From Lactobacillus kitasatonis DSM 16761 = JCM 1039 (GTDB taxonomy: Bacteria; Bacillota; Bacilli; Lactobacillales; Lactobacillaceae): DNA of 64,000 nucleotides. Within the stretch, counting starts at the first letter, position 1. Every line of letters begins with the position of its first letter. The notes under the pieces are model-generated. The model saw nothing but the letters and a program-made list of their open reading frames with translations. It did no database searches and was not told the origin of the DNA. This document shows positions 43,846 through 52,066 of this stretch, piece after piece. The stretch is from NCBI RefSeq assembly GCF_000615285.1, contig NZ_BALU01000012.1:1-64000 (forward strand). The letters are read 5' to 3'. The translations under genes and the position numbers were made by a program.

Positions 43846-45567
43846 ATGAAGAAGAATTTAAGATTAGTTAGTGTTGCAGCTGCCGCATTGTTGGCAGTCG
43901 CTCCGGTTGCAACTTCTGTTGTTCCAACTGTTGGTGCTAATGTTGTTCAAGCAGCCGCTGGTGATAAATCATCAGATCCTATCTCACTCAGCACTGAAGA
44001 TGTTTATGTAAACAATACTTTAAAGCCAACAGATGTAAATCCTGCATGGGTAGAAAGTAACCTTAAATTAAATGAAGGTAGAGTAAGTGGTGCTAGTGAT
44101 GTTACAATCCAAGATAAGCCATCTACTTTAGAAGGCGGCAAGAGTTACACAGTAACTGCAAATGTTGCTTTAGCTGGATTAACTGGTTATAAATACTATA
44201 AGATGGGTGATAAAACATTCCAAGCTGGTCCTAACGGTACTGCCGGTAGTGTAAATGTCTCATTCAAATTAACTGTATTTGATCAAAATGCTGCAGGTAA
44301 TCCATACTTTACTGACAAAAACAATAACCCAATTAGTATCGTTCCTAGCGCAAATGGTATCGCTGTAAACCCTAAGGATCCTAAGAATCCTACATTAAGC
44401 GATATTTTAAAAGCAGCTGAAGGTGCAGTCAACTTCTATCCTGACTCAAATGGTGGTTCTGGTTCAATTATTACCACTACTTCCGATATTGCAACTCAAT
44501 TAAAGGCACAAAATATCACGGTAAAAGGTGATAATGTAACTCTTCCATCAGGAAGCTTTAACGTTACTTTGACTGGTAGAAATAATACTAATGGTAAGAC
44601 CACTACTGTAACTGTTCCAATGAAAGGTACTGGTGCATCAACTTCTACTGCCGGTGCACCTGTAATTAAGGTTAACAGTGCTAACACTACTAATGGTCAA
44701 TACTACCAAGTAGCTCAAGGTGCTGCTTTTGATCCATTGAATTTCGTTGACAGTAACGGTGTTCGTCACCAATTTACTGCACAACAAAGCAGTAACAACC
44801 CAACTGTTGCAACTGTAACTGCAACTTCTAACCCAGTAAGTACTTCAGAATCAGGTCGTTTCTACACTGTAACTTTGACTGCAACTGGTATGAATGGTAA
44901 GACCTCAACTCTTAGTTACTACGTAGTTATTGTAGGTAATGGTTCACAAACCATTAAGGCAGATACTCCTGCATACCACATTTACGGTAATAACGTAGAA
45001 AAGGCTTCAACCTCATTTAAGGCTGGTCAAACTGTTTACGTTGGTAACGAAACTCGTGAAATCAACAAGGTTTCATACTCAAAGGTTTCAACTACCTCAA
45101 AGGCTGATGCTAACTCAGGTAACCTTTGGATTCCAACCTCAGCTTTGACTACTAACTCACCATCAACTGGTACTGACACTAACACTGAAACTCACCCAGT
45201 AATGGTTGACTCACGTGCTTACGACAAGAACGGTAACTACTTAGGCCACATGTACTACGCATATGACAACATTGAAATCGTTCCAACTGTTGTAACTATT
45301 AACGGCAAGACTTACTACAAGGTTGCTAACAAGGACGAATACGTTCGTGTAACCAACATTACTGGTAACAAGCGTACTTTACGTCACAACGCTTACATTT
45401 ACTGGTCATCATACCGTCGTACCCCAGGTACTGGTAAGATGTACAAAGGCCAAACTGTAACTACTTACGGTCCACAAATGAGATTTAAGAACGGTAAGAA
45501 GTACTACAGAATTGAAGGCTGCAGAAACAACAACAAGCGTTACATCAAGGCTGTAAACTTCTATTAA
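43846..45567 (+). CDS. S-layer-like protein with C-terminal SLAP domains
   Basis: Secreted 573-residue protein. Signal peptide MKKNLRLVSVAAAALLAVAP through VVQAAAG. A long Thr/Ser/Asn-rich body (about 40-410) contains beta-rich repeats. The C-terminal 160 residues form two basic SLAP units (VMVDSRAYDKNGNYLGHMYY and the last block ending KRYIKAVNFY) that bind wall teichoic polymers. Codon use is highly expressed type. It is longer than typical SlpA/SlpH (about 440), closer to SlpX. The order apf, then about 11 kb, then this gene also recalls slpX in the acidophilus group; SlpX identity is inference. Confidence 0.88.
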   Translation: MKKNLRLVSVAAAALLAVAPVATSVVPTVGANVVQAAAGDKSSDPISLSTEDVYVNNTLKPTDVNPAWVESNLKLNEGRVSGASDVTIQDKPSTLEGGKSYTVTANVALAGLTGYKYYKMGDKTFQAGPNGTAGSVNVSFKLTVFDQNAAGNPYFTDKNNNPISIVPSANGIAVNPKDPKNPTLSDILKAAEGAVNFYPDSNGGSGSIITTTSDIATQLKAQNITVKGDNVTLPSGSFNVTLTGRNNTNGKTTTVTVPMKGTGASTSTAGAPVIKVNSANTTNGQYYQVAQGAAFDPLNFVDSNGVRHQFTAQQSSNNPTVATVTATSNPVSTSESGRFYTVTLTATGMNGKTSTLSYYVVIVGNGSQTIKADTPAYHIYGNNVEKASTSFKAGQTVYVGNETREINKVSYSKVSTTSKADANSGNLWIPTSALTTNSPSTGTDTNTETHPVMVDSRAYDKNGNYLGHMYYAYDNIEIVPTVVTINGKTYYKVANKDEYVRVTNITGNKRTLRHNAYIYWSSYRRTPGTGKMYKGQTVTTYGPQMRFKNGKKYYRIEGCRNNNKRYIKAVNFY

Positions 45568-45618
45568 AAAGAAGTCCGGTTTGATATAAAAACTGAATAA
45601 AATTTTAATAACAATAGA

Positions 45619-45646
45619 AACCACGCTCCAATCAGCGTGGTTTTTT
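45619..45646 (+). terminator. S-layer-like gene terminator
   Basis: ACCACGCT / AGCGTGGT stem, 6-nt loop, T6 tail. Confidence 0.92.
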
Positions 45647-45651
45647 GTAAA

Positions 45652-45700
45652 ACAAAAAAGGCATTACTCTAATTCCAATAGAAGAGTAATGGCTTTTTTT
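45652..45700. repeat. Hairpin repeat element, copy 1
   Basis: AAAAGGCATTACTCT / AGAGTAATGGCTTTTTTT stem with an internal loop. It shares its arms with elements at 47598 and 48213. It also can serve as a bidirectional terminator between the S-layer gene and yolD. Confidence 0.7.
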
Positions 45701-45733
45701 ATTCAATAAATTCAATATGATTAATATCCTCAA

Positions 45734-46060
45734 TCAGAACCAGATTCCGCGAAATGATCGCCGTATCTTCCGATAGCCCTCGACAAAGCCAACAATATCA
45801 GCCTGCAAGTTGTTATCAACAGAAAGTTCCTTCAACTGCACCGACACTTTTCTATGTTCACCAAAAGACCGCATCAGCATAGCCCTGATATCTGTTTGAC
45901 TCATCGTCTTCTTTTTGACGTAGACCGTATCTCTTCTGCGCTGCTCCTGATTAATCTTTGCTGTGTGGTCACTCAAGTAGAACCCAGCCCATTTTTTCAT
46001 CCCTCGATCCTGATAGGTCCTAAAGAATTCCTCAACTCTTTTATCAAACTCGCTACTCAT
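45734..46060 (-). CDS. YolD-like family protein
   Basis: A 108-residue protein starting at ATG 46060, with GGAGG just upstream. It overlaps the end of the polymerase gene by 8 bp, so the two are translated together. It begins MSSEFDKRVEEFFRTYQDRG and has the YolD-like pattern around MSQTDIRAMLMRSFGEHR. YolD-type proteins are usual small partners of Y-family polymerases in Firmicutes; the molecular role is not established. Confidence 0.75.
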   Translation of the reverse strand: MSSEFDKRVEEFFRTYQDRGMKKWAGFYLSDHTAKINQEQRRRDTVYVKKKTMSQTDIRAMLMRSFGEHRKVSVQLKELSVDNNLQADIVGFVEGYRKIRRSFRGIWF

Positions 46061-47378
46061 AAGCGTTGCCTCCATTGTGGCCGCCTACGAGTTTGCTACG
46101 TCTGATCGCTGTCGCCCCTGGCAGCAGGCTAGAGGCCTTCACCACACTAGAGAAGCCGTATTTTTTGCGCAAATCATCGACTGTCTTATCCAAGGCCTTC
46201 CGCTTTATCTGCAGATCAGGTTTAACAAATAAGTCGAATTGCTGACTGGTGTCCGGCGACAAGTCACCATAATCGACGCCGATATTGCGCACGCCTTCGC
46301 CTTGCCATTTGCTTCTAAATAGAGCAATCAGCTGCGTAGTTAAATCATGATTATCATTGGTCGGGGTGATTTTCTTTTGCACGTTAAAGCCACCACGCGG
46401 ATGGTCCGGATCAATCGAATCAAAAGAGTAGCCAATGAACAGGCCGATCTTACCAGTTTGTAGGTCATGCGCCCTGATTCTCGCTGCTACTTGTTCACCA
46501 ATCTCACGAATGACGATCTCAATTTGTCTTTGATCATAGTAGTCGCGATTCAATACCTGCGAATTGCTATAGCTTTTAGCTTTAGGGATGTATTTATTCC
46601 TGATGACACTGCGGTCGACGCCCCAGCTCATTGCATAGAGCTGTTCGCCAATCACACCGAATTCTCTTTTCATGATTTCTGGATTAGAGTGGGCGAGGTC
46701 GTACATGTTGTTGATGCCTAGACGGCGCAAGTGGTTGGCCGTTCTAGTGTTGATGCCCCAGACGTCTTCGAGCTTAGGGATGCGCCAGATCGTATCAGGG
46801 ACGTCGATATAATGCCAGAAGTCGATCATTGATTCGCGATGCTTAGCCGAAATATCCATAGCAAGTTTGGCTAGCAAGGGATTTTCACCAATGCCGCAGG
46901 TCGTGTACAGGCCCAGCGTATCGTGGATGTCTTTTTGAATTTTCCTTGCGACATAATAGGGGTCATCGCCGAAGAGCTTCCACGAATCGGTCATGTCGAT
47001 CATCCCTTCATCGATGGAGTACATGTGAATGTCCTCGTCCGCCGCATATTTATGGAAAATATCTAGCACCTGCATGCTACGCTTGATGTAAAGATTCATA
47101 TGTGGGTCCACCAGCATTAAGTCGGGTGCGTCTTTTTTAGATGGCAAATTCCTTGCGCGCATAACGTTGTGCAAGCCGTATTTTTTCTTAGCTAAAGGAG
47201 ATGCAGCCATAATTAGCCCAGAACCCCAGCTGGAATCGGGCTGACGAGAGATTACGGCCAGCACCGACTTCATTGGATTCAAGCCCAATCTGATTGATTC
47301 GCAACTTGCAAAGAAGCTCTTGTTATCGATCATGAAGATTAGCCGATGCGGTTCATATCTATAGTCATACATGTGCAT
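46053..47378 (-). CDS. Y-family DNA polymerase (UmuC/UvrX type)
   Basis: Error-prone translesion polymerase of about 441 residues. The start is taken at the ATG at 47378 (MHMYDYRYEP), which lies 5 bp after AAGG. Catalytic palm motifs: FMIDNKSFFASCESIRLGL and MYSIDEGMIDMT (acidic pair SIDE). The GENPLLAKLA and INTRTANHLRRLG helix-hairpin-helix regions follow, then the little finger. Two LexA-like boxes lie directly upstream. It resembles plasmid or phage UvrX-type proteins as well as chromosomal DinB/UmuC. Confidence 0.92.
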   Translation of the reverse strand: MHMYDYRYEPHRLIFMIDNKSFFASCESIRLGLNPMKSVLAVISRQPDSSWGSGLIMAASPLAKKKYGLHNVMRARNLPSKKDAPDLMLVDPHMNLYIKRSMQVLDIFHKYAADEDIHMYSIDEGMIDMTDSWKLFGDDPYYVARKIQKDIHDTLGLYTTCGIGENPLLAKLAMDISAKHRESMIDFWHYIDVPDTIWRIPKLEDVWGINTRTANHLRRLGINNMYDLAHSNPEIMKREFGVIGEQLYAMSWGVDRSVIRNKYIPKAKSYSNSQVLNRDYYDQRQIEIVIREIGEQVAARIRAHDLQTGKIGLFIGYSFDSIDPDHPRGGFNVQKKITPTNDNHDLTTQLIALFRSKWQGEGVRNIGVDYGDLSPDTSQQFDLFVKPDLQIKRKALDKTVDDLRKKYGFSSVVKASSLLPGATAIRRSKLVGGHNGGNAYE

Positions 47379-47398
47379 CCCCACCTTACTATGTTAAA

Positions 47399-47412
47399 CG
47401 AATATACGTTCA
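47399..47412 (+). promoter_or_regulatory. LexA/DinR-like SOS box 1
   Basis: CGAATATACGTTCA matches the Gram-positive LexA consensus CGAAC-N4-GTTCG closely, 21 bp upstream of the polymerase ATG. Confidence 0.7.
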
Positions 47413-47434
47413 CTTGCTTGATAATGTTATTATA

Positions 47435-47448
47435 CGAAAATATGTTTG
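47435..47448 (+). promoter_or_regulatory. LexA/DinR-like SOS box 2
   Basis: CGAAAATATGTTTG is a weaker copy of the same box, 36 bp from box 1. The two would flank the promoter of the polymerase operon. Confidence 0.55.
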
Positions 47449-47532
47449 CATTATCAATATTTAGTTGAGATTTTAGGGGGTATACAAAATTCTAAGTCGT
47501 TTTATAAGCTAAGATTTATGAAAGGTGTTATA

Positions 47533-47577
47533 TTAAAAGTGTATTGTAGGTCTTCTTCATAATTACAATACACTTTT
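47533..47577. repeat. Perfect 14-bp inverted repeat
   Basis: AAAAGTGTATTGTA and its exact complement TACAATACACTTTT are separated by 15-16 bp. It lies in the 354-bp gap between the polymerase and the HesB-like gene, which contains no gene. Lacks a clean T tail. Confidence 0.75.
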
Positions 47578-47597
47578 AAATACACATTATGTTTTGG

Positions 47598-47645
47598 AAA
47601 AAAGTCACTACCCACGGTCTCCTAAAGAGTAATGACTTTTTCTTT
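47598..47645. repeat. Hairpin repeat element, copy 2
   Basis: AAAAAGTCACTACCC / GAGTAATGACTTTTTC arms around a loop, resembling the elements at 45652 and 48213. Confidence 0.65.
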
Positions 47646-47738
47646 TACAATAATTTGGTATTTCTTGATGTAGATCTATTTCTTTGGTAATAATTTTCGC
47701 TATAATTTAATTAACAAAGCGAAAAGGAGAGTGGACTT

Positions 47739-48137
47739 ATGTTGAAAATTACATTTACTGATAAAGCACTTGATTACTTAAAGAGAAGAGAAATCGCAGA
47801 CAAGACTTTGATTTTGATCACCGATGATGGTGGTGGCAAGTATTCTATCAAGGGTGGCGGCTGCAGCATTGGTTCCCACTTTTCAATTATCTGGGTTGAT
47901 CAAGTTGATCCCGATTATCCTGTAGAGCTTGAGAACGATCAAGGCTTGAAGATTTACACTTCAAAATACGATATGACAATGATGGGGCCAAACATGGTGA
48001 TGGACTATGATGCCGGTAGTTTGAATCTTCGTTCTGATGAAGGAATTCTTGACGGCGGTGTAGAAATCGGTAATGGTGCTGCATTAATCAAGGCTAACAA
48101 GAACGTTAAGATGGGCGCTGTTGAGTGGCGTTGTTAA
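47739..48137 (+). CDS. HesB/IscA-like Fe-S biosynthesis fold protein
   Basis: A 132-residue protein with the Fe-S_biosyn (HesB) beta pattern: MLKITFTDKALDYLKRREIA, a Gly-rich turn GGGCSIGS and a C-terminal WRC. Such proteins are common in lactobacilli, which often lack full Fe-S assembly, and the conserved Cys set of IscA is incomplete here, so a classical scaffold role is doubtful. Ribosome binding site AAAAGGAGAGTGG upstream. Confidence 0.78.
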   Translation: MLKITFTDKALDYLKRREIADKTLILITDDGGGKYSIKGGGCSIGSHFSIIWVDQVDPDYPVELENDQGLKIYTSKYDMTMMGPNMVMDYDAGSLNLRSDEGILDGGVEIGNGAALIKANKNVKMGAVEWRC

Positions 48138-48212
48138 TTATCATAAATTTTGATATATTAAAAGCGAAGGACAATTTGCCATAATTGCATTTTGATTCAA
48201 TGCAAAGGCACA

Positions 48213-48256
48213 GAAGTCATTACTCTAGAAACCACAATAAGAGTAATGGCTTTTGT
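48213..48256. repeat. Hairpin repeat element, copy 3
   Basis: AAGTCATTACTCT / AAGAGTAATGGCTTTT arms; same family as those at 45652 and 47598. A second AATTGCATT/AATGCAA palindrome precedes it at about 48182-48204. Confidence 0.65.
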
Positions 48257-48277
48257 TTTTCAAACGAGTAAATATAA

Positions 48278-48723
48278 ATGATTTTACGTGAATATAAATC
48301 TGCTGACTGTGCACAACTAGCCCAATTGTTTTATGAAACTGTACATACTATCAACATTTTAGATTACTCTCCAGATCAAGTGGATGCGTGGGCACATAAA
48401 GAGATTGATTTACCAAAATTGGATGCATCTTTTAGAGCGCACAAGACGATTGTTGCAATTGATAAAAAATTGTAGGTTTTGGTGATATTGATAAATCAGG
48501 ATATTTAGATAGACTTTTTGTTCATAAAGATTATCAAGGACAAGGTATTGCAAGTGCTATTTGTGATGAACTGGAAAGTAGTATAAAAGATGGTAAAATT
48601 GTGACACATGCATCTATTACTGCTAGACCATTTTTTAAGGCTAGGGGATACATTGTAGTTAGGAAACAAAAAGGTGTAAGGGATGGAATAGAATTGATCA
48701 ATTTCGTAATGGAGAAAAAATGA
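48278..48723 (+). pseudogene. GNAT family acetyltransferase, frameshifted
   Basis: N-acetyltransferase starting MILREYKSADCAQLAQLFYE. It runs to 48463 and is lost in the A run at 48464-48469. One extra A restores DKKIVGFGDIDKSGYLDRLF and the acetyl-CoA loop HKDYQGQGIASAICDE, ending at 48723 (about 148 residues). All other family features are intact. Substrate unknown. The break lies in the longest homopolymer of the set, so a read error is plausible. Confidence 0.85.
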
Positions 48724-48743
48724 AAACTTTTTTCAATTTTCCC

Positions 48744-48772
48744 TTGCATTTTTCCTAGATATTCGTTATTAT
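48744..48772 (+). promoter_or_regulatory. Promoter of tRNA-Tyr/tRNA-Gln
   Basis: TTGCAT (48744-48749), 17-bp spacer, TATTAT (48767-48772). Confidence 0.7.
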
Positions 48773-48788
48773 AATTAAGTCAGCTAAC

Positions 48789-48870
48789 GGAGGAGTAGCG
48801 AAGTGGCTAAACGCGGCGGTCTGTAAAACCGCTCTCTCTGAGTTCGGCGGTTCGAATCCACCCTCCTCCA
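48789..48870 (+). tRNA. tRNA-Tyr (anticodon GTA)
   Basis: 82-nt type II tRNA: acceptor GGAGGAG/CTCCTCC, anticodon stem GCGGT/ACCGC with loop CTGTAAA, long variable arm, T arm GGCGG-TTCGAAT-CCACC, discriminator A, no encoded CCA. Confidence 0.93.
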
Positions 48871-48904
48871 TTGTTGAGCAACAAGTAAAAAGCTCAGCTG
48901 GTAT

Positions 48905-48976
48905 TGGGTTATAGCCAAGTGGTAAGGCAATGGTTTTTGGTACCATCATGCGCTGGTTCGAATCCAGCTAACCCAA
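48905..48976 (+). tRNA. tRNA-Gln (anticodon TTG), copy 2
   Basis: Identical over all 72 nt to copy 1 at 37315. It follows tRNA-Tyr by 34 bp and is probably co-transcribed. Confidence 0.95.
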
Positions 48977-49007
48977 TAGTTCTAAAAGAACACCCAACCC
49001 TAATCAA

Positions 49008-49035
49008 AGAAACGTCTTATGACGTTTCTCTTTTT
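49008..49035 (+). terminator. tRNA-Tyr/Gln terminator
   Basis: AGAAACGTC-TTAT-GACGTTTCT stem with a CT5 tail. Confidence 0.88.
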
Positions 49036-49068
49036 ACCTAAAATTAAATATCATCAATATTTGCGTAG

Positions 49069-49103
49069 ATAGAACTTGATCATTTCGATCAGGTTCTATT
49101 TTT
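49069..49103 (+). terminator. Second hairpin terminator after the tRNA operon
   Basis: ATAGAACTTGATC / GATCAGGTTCTAT stem with a 5-nt loop and T5 tail, placed in the 205-bp gap before the beta-helix gene. Confidence 0.75.
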
Positions 49104-49181
49104 AATAGGCAAAAATTAACCATTATTAGTGGAAAACAAGTACAATATAAGAGCTGTCTTTTTTAGTAAGGGGAAATTTGA

Positions 49182-50297
49182 ATGGCTAGAATAATCAGAG
49201 TTGGAGGCTCAAGTAGCGAAACCAGTTGGCACAAGGCATTAAAAGATTTGCGTGCTGATGACGTTTTAATGCTGGGGCCTGGCTTTTACTATTTGCCACA
49301 AGGCTTAACACTAACAGATATCACAATTAAAGGGACGGGTTCTATCCCAGAAGACACGACTATCGAAGGCTACATCAGCGTTTCAGAAGATAGTCGTTAT
49401 GTTACTTTAGAAAATTTATGTATTAATACCACTACCGACAACAATAGCCTTTTTGTTCCGGCAGAAGCCGACGGTTATTTGACTTTGCGTAATTGCTTTG
49501 TCAAGGGTAACGGCACCGACACTGCTGCTATTGCCGTTAACGGAAAAATCACTGTTGAACTTTATTCAACCAAGGTCATCAATGGCTCAGTTTCTATGTA
49601 CGCCAATGCCAGTTTCCGTTTGGAAATGAATGATTCGTTGATCGACTACAAGTCTGATAAATACTGTGCTTTGGCCATAGAAGGGCAGGGTACTGCAATT
49701 ATTAATAACTCCAACATTCACGGCAGTATCAATACTTTTGCCAAAACTAATGCGGAACTTGATATCAACAATTCCGAAGCCGATTATATTTTACTGCACG
49801 GTCAAACTTGGATGAACATGCTTAACAGTACGGTGCGCGCTAAGGACGATTCTTGTTTATACCTCAGTGATGACTGCTGGAGCAATATCATGAACAGTAA
49901 GTTTAATGGTGGTGTTTACATCGATAAAAAGACGCGGACAATTATTCAAAACTGTACTATTAACCGGATGGTTGTTATCAATGAAGCTAAAGTCACAATG
50001 AGCAATTCTATGGTAACTGCTCACAGTGATTTTCAAGATGAAGCAACTTGTGAAGCTACGCGCGTCAGCTTCATGGGGAACATGAATTACGAATACTTTT
50101 TGGCATTAAGTGGCAACGCTCACTTGCGTGGACATGATTTGCTTTTGCATCCCAATGGCGCTGATTTGGCTATTCAAGACGAAGCAAAATTGCACACCAA
50201 CGTCATCGCTGACAAGGATGAAAAGTTAAGCGTGGAATGCAACAAACGCCCCAATGTTTATATTTTAGGTATCCAATGGACCGCTAAGAAAAAATAG
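49182..50297 (+). CDS. Cytosolic parallel beta-helix protein
   Basis: A 371-residue protein without signal peptide. The sequence is a long series of short beta-strand repeats with Asn ladders (IINNSNIHGSIN, LDINNSEADYILL, MLNSTVRAKDDS, IIQNCTINRMVV), typical of a right-handed parallel beta-helix (pectate lyase fold). No catalytic pattern of lyases or hydrolases is evident. Ribosome binding site AAGGGGAA upstream. It stands alone between tRNA genes and the GntR gene. Family function unknown. Confidence 0.75.
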   Translation: MARIIRVGGSSSETSWHKALKDLRADDVLMLGPGFYYLPQGLTLTDITIKGTGSIPEDTTIEGYISVSEDSRYVTLENLCINTTTDNNSLFVPAEADGYLTLRNCFVKGNGTDTAAIAVNGKITVELYSTKVINGSVSMYANASFRLEMNDSLIDYKSDKYCALAIEGQGTAIINNSNIHGSINTFAKTNAELDINNSEADYILLHGQTWMNMLNSTVRAKDDSCLYLSDDCWSNIMNSKFNGGVYIDKKTRTIIQNCTINRMVVINEAKVTMSNSMVTAHSDFQDEATCEATRVSFMGNMNYEYFLALSGNAHLRGHDLLLHPNGADLAIQDEAKLHTNVIADKDEKLSVECNKRPNVYILGIQWTAKKK

Positions 50298-50330
50298 CAT
50301 GGTAAAATTAATCTACCGTATTAAATGCAA

Positions 50331-50340
50331 TCTAGACCAA
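50331..50340 (+). promoter_or_regulatory. NagR-like operator in the promoter of the GntR gene
   Basis: TCTAGACCAA is the right half of the NagR palindrome, immediately 5' of the TATAAT at 50348-50353. Binding here would block RNA polymerase, implying autoregulation. Confidence 0.6.
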
Positions 50341-50386
50341 TTTGCTTTATAATAACAGGTAGTATTTAGACTTTGGAGGCGACATT

Positions 50387-51088
50387 ATGGAAGAACCTAT
50401 GTATATCAAGATCCATAATCAGATCAAGCGCGATATTGAAAATCATGTGTACAAAGTGGGAGACAGAATTCCGGCTGAACGTCAATTATCAGTGAAGTTT
50501 GGCGTTTCAAGAATGACTTTGCGTCAAGCTATTAAGACGCTAGAAGAAGAAGGAATCCTTGAAAGACGCTTGGGCAGCGGTACTTATGTAGCTAGTCAAA
50601 AGGTGCAAGAAAAGATGTCAGGGATCATGTCATTTACCGAAATTACTAAGGCAAATGGCCAGGTTCCTTCCAGCAAGTTGATTTCTTACCAAGTGGGCAA
50701 GCCTTCTTTATCAGAAAAAGAGCGTCTGTCTCTTAAGAAAGACGAGAAGGTTTTGCGCATGGAAAGAATTCGTTATGCCGACGATACTCCAATTTGTCAC
50801 GAAGTCGTTACTGTGCCTTACTATTTGGTTAAGGACTTCTCGAAGGAAGATATTTCCAGCCACTTGTATGAAACGCTTGAAAAGCGCGGCGGTTTTGAAG
50901 TGGGTCGAGTAACTGAACATATTTCTGCCTCAGTTGCCAATGAACAAGATGCTCGTTTGCTCAAGGCTAAGAAGGGTGAGGCCTTGATTACTAGACGTCA
51001 GGTTACTGAACTTGCATCGGGTCAACCATTTGAATATACGCGTGCGCGTTATGTCGCTGAAAGATTTGAATTTACTTTTTCTAAGTAG
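50387..51088 (+). CDS. nagR: GntR/HutC family regulator, NagR-like
   Basis: A 233-residue regulator. The N-terminal GntR winged helix (YIKIHNQIKRDIENHVYKVG, then FGVSRMTLRQAIKTLEEEGI) is followed by a UTRA effector domain (about 90-230) with GIMSFTEITKANGQVPSSK. The length and layout match B. subtilis NagR/YvoA, which responds to GlcNAc-6-P or GlcN-6-P. Operator-like motifs are found at its own promoter and at glmS. The ribosome binding site TTGGAGGCGA fixes the start. The effector is inferred from family. Confidence 0.8.
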   Translation: MEEPMYIKIHNQIKRDIENHVYKVGDRIPAERQLSVKFGVSRMTLRQAIKTLEEEGILERRLGSGTYVASQKVQEKMSGIMSFTEITKANGQVPSSKLISYQVGKPSLSEKERLSLKKDEKVLRMERIRYADDTPICHEVVTVPYYLVKDFSKEDISSHLYETLEKRGGFEVGRVTEHISASVANEQDARLLKAKKGEALITRRQVTELASGQPFEYTRARYVAERFEFTFSK

Positions 51089-51094
51089 CAGATA

Positions 51095-51496
51095 ATGAAG
51101 AAAATATACTTTTTATGCACTGGTAATTCTTGTAGAAGCCAGATGGCAGAAGGCTATGGCAAGATCCTGTTAAAGGATAAATACGAAGTTAGAAGTGCAG
51201 GGATTGAAAAGCATGGCATGAATCCATATGCGGTTAAAGTTATGGCTGAAGATGGCGTAGATATTAGTAAGCAAATGTCTAAGATAATCGATCCAGATTA
51301 TTTGAAGTCAGCTGATCTTGTGGTTACCTTATGCGGGGATGCACGGGATCGCTGCCCGGCTTTGCCGCCTCAAACGAAAAGTCTTCATTGGCCTTTGATT
51401 GATCCGGCGCAAGCACAAGGAACGCCTGAACAAAAGATGGTGGTCTTTCGTCAGGTGCGTGATGAAATTAAGAAACTTGTAGCTGGTTTAGAATAG
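51095..51496 (+). CDS. ArsC-like arsenate reductase/low-MW phosphatase
   Basis: A 133-residue low-molecular-weight phosphatase-fold protein. The P-loop is CTGNSCRSQ with Cys8, and the redox pair is Cys80/Cys87 in [10 protein letters not shown], as in thioredoxin-coupled arsenate reductases (B. subtilis Cys10/82/89). Thus arsenate reduction is the best guess, though no arsB, arsR or acr gene is adjacent. It starts 6 bp after the NagR-like gene and probably shares its transcript. Confidence 0.85.
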   Translation: MKKIYFLCTGNSCRSQMAEGYGKILLKDKYEVRSAGIEKHGMNPYAVKVMAEDGVDISKQMSKIIDPDYLKSADLVVTLCGDARDRCPALPPQTKSLHWPLIDPAQAQGTPEQKMVVFRQVRDEIKKLVAGLE

Positions 51497-51503
51497 ATAA
51501 AAT

Positions 51504-51550
51504 AAAGCTCCAATCTCATTCAAAATTTGAGTGGGATTGGAGCTTTTTTC
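51504..51550. terminator. Terminator between convergent arsC-like and tagD genes
   Basis: AAAGCTCCAATCTCA / TGAGTGGGATTGGAGCTTT stem, T6 tail; likely bidirectional. Confidence 0.88.
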
Positions 51551-51551
51551 T

Positions 51552-51938
51552 TTATTTCAAATCTTCTTTAATCTTGGTAGTTGAAATACCTGGCGTTCTT
51601 GGCAAGTAAACGACGTCGCAGTATGGCTTCAAAAAGTCGAATTTACCTTTCCAGTCGTCACCCATCACGAAGGTGTCGATATTGTATTTCTTCACGTCGT
51701 CGATCTTCTGATCCCAGTCTTTTTCAGGGATGACCTTATCAACGTAGCGGATAGCTTCCAAGATGTATTTTCTTTCTGGGTAAGTGTTGTAGGCTTCCTT
51801 GTGCTTCTTGAATTCGTTGAATTCATCAGTTGAAAGCCCCACGATTAGATAATCGCCTAATTCTTTTGCACGTTTAAGCAGGCGCACATGACCATAATGA
51901 AGCAGGTCGAATGTGCCATAAGTAATTACTCTTTTCAT
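51552..51938 (-). CDS. tagD: Glycerol-3-phosphate cytidylyltransferase
   Basis: Forms CDP-glycerol for teichoic acid synthesis. A 128-residue nucleotidyltransferase starting at ATG 51938 after AAAGGAGACAA; the upstream in-frame extension has no ribosome binding site. Motifs: YGTFDLLHYGHVRLL (HxGH), VGLSTDEFN and RTPGISTTKIKE (ISTT near the end). Divergent from tagA, which supports a joint wall-polymer role. Confidence 0.95.
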   Translation of the reverse strand: MKRVITYGTFDLLHYGHVRLLKRAKELGDYLIVGLSTDEFNEFKKHKEAYNTYPERKYILEAIRYVDKVIPEKDWDQKIDDVKKYNIDTFVMGDDWKGKFDFLKPYCDVVYLPRTPGISTTKIKEDLK

Positions 51939-52066
51939 ATTGTCTCCTTTGATTAAAACAATCTTATCATGTTTAAAGAAAATATGAAACTTGGACTTCA
52001 TTCACTTACTGTCTGATCAAATGGTAAAATAGAAAATAGATGAGAATACGCGCGAGGTGTACAAAA

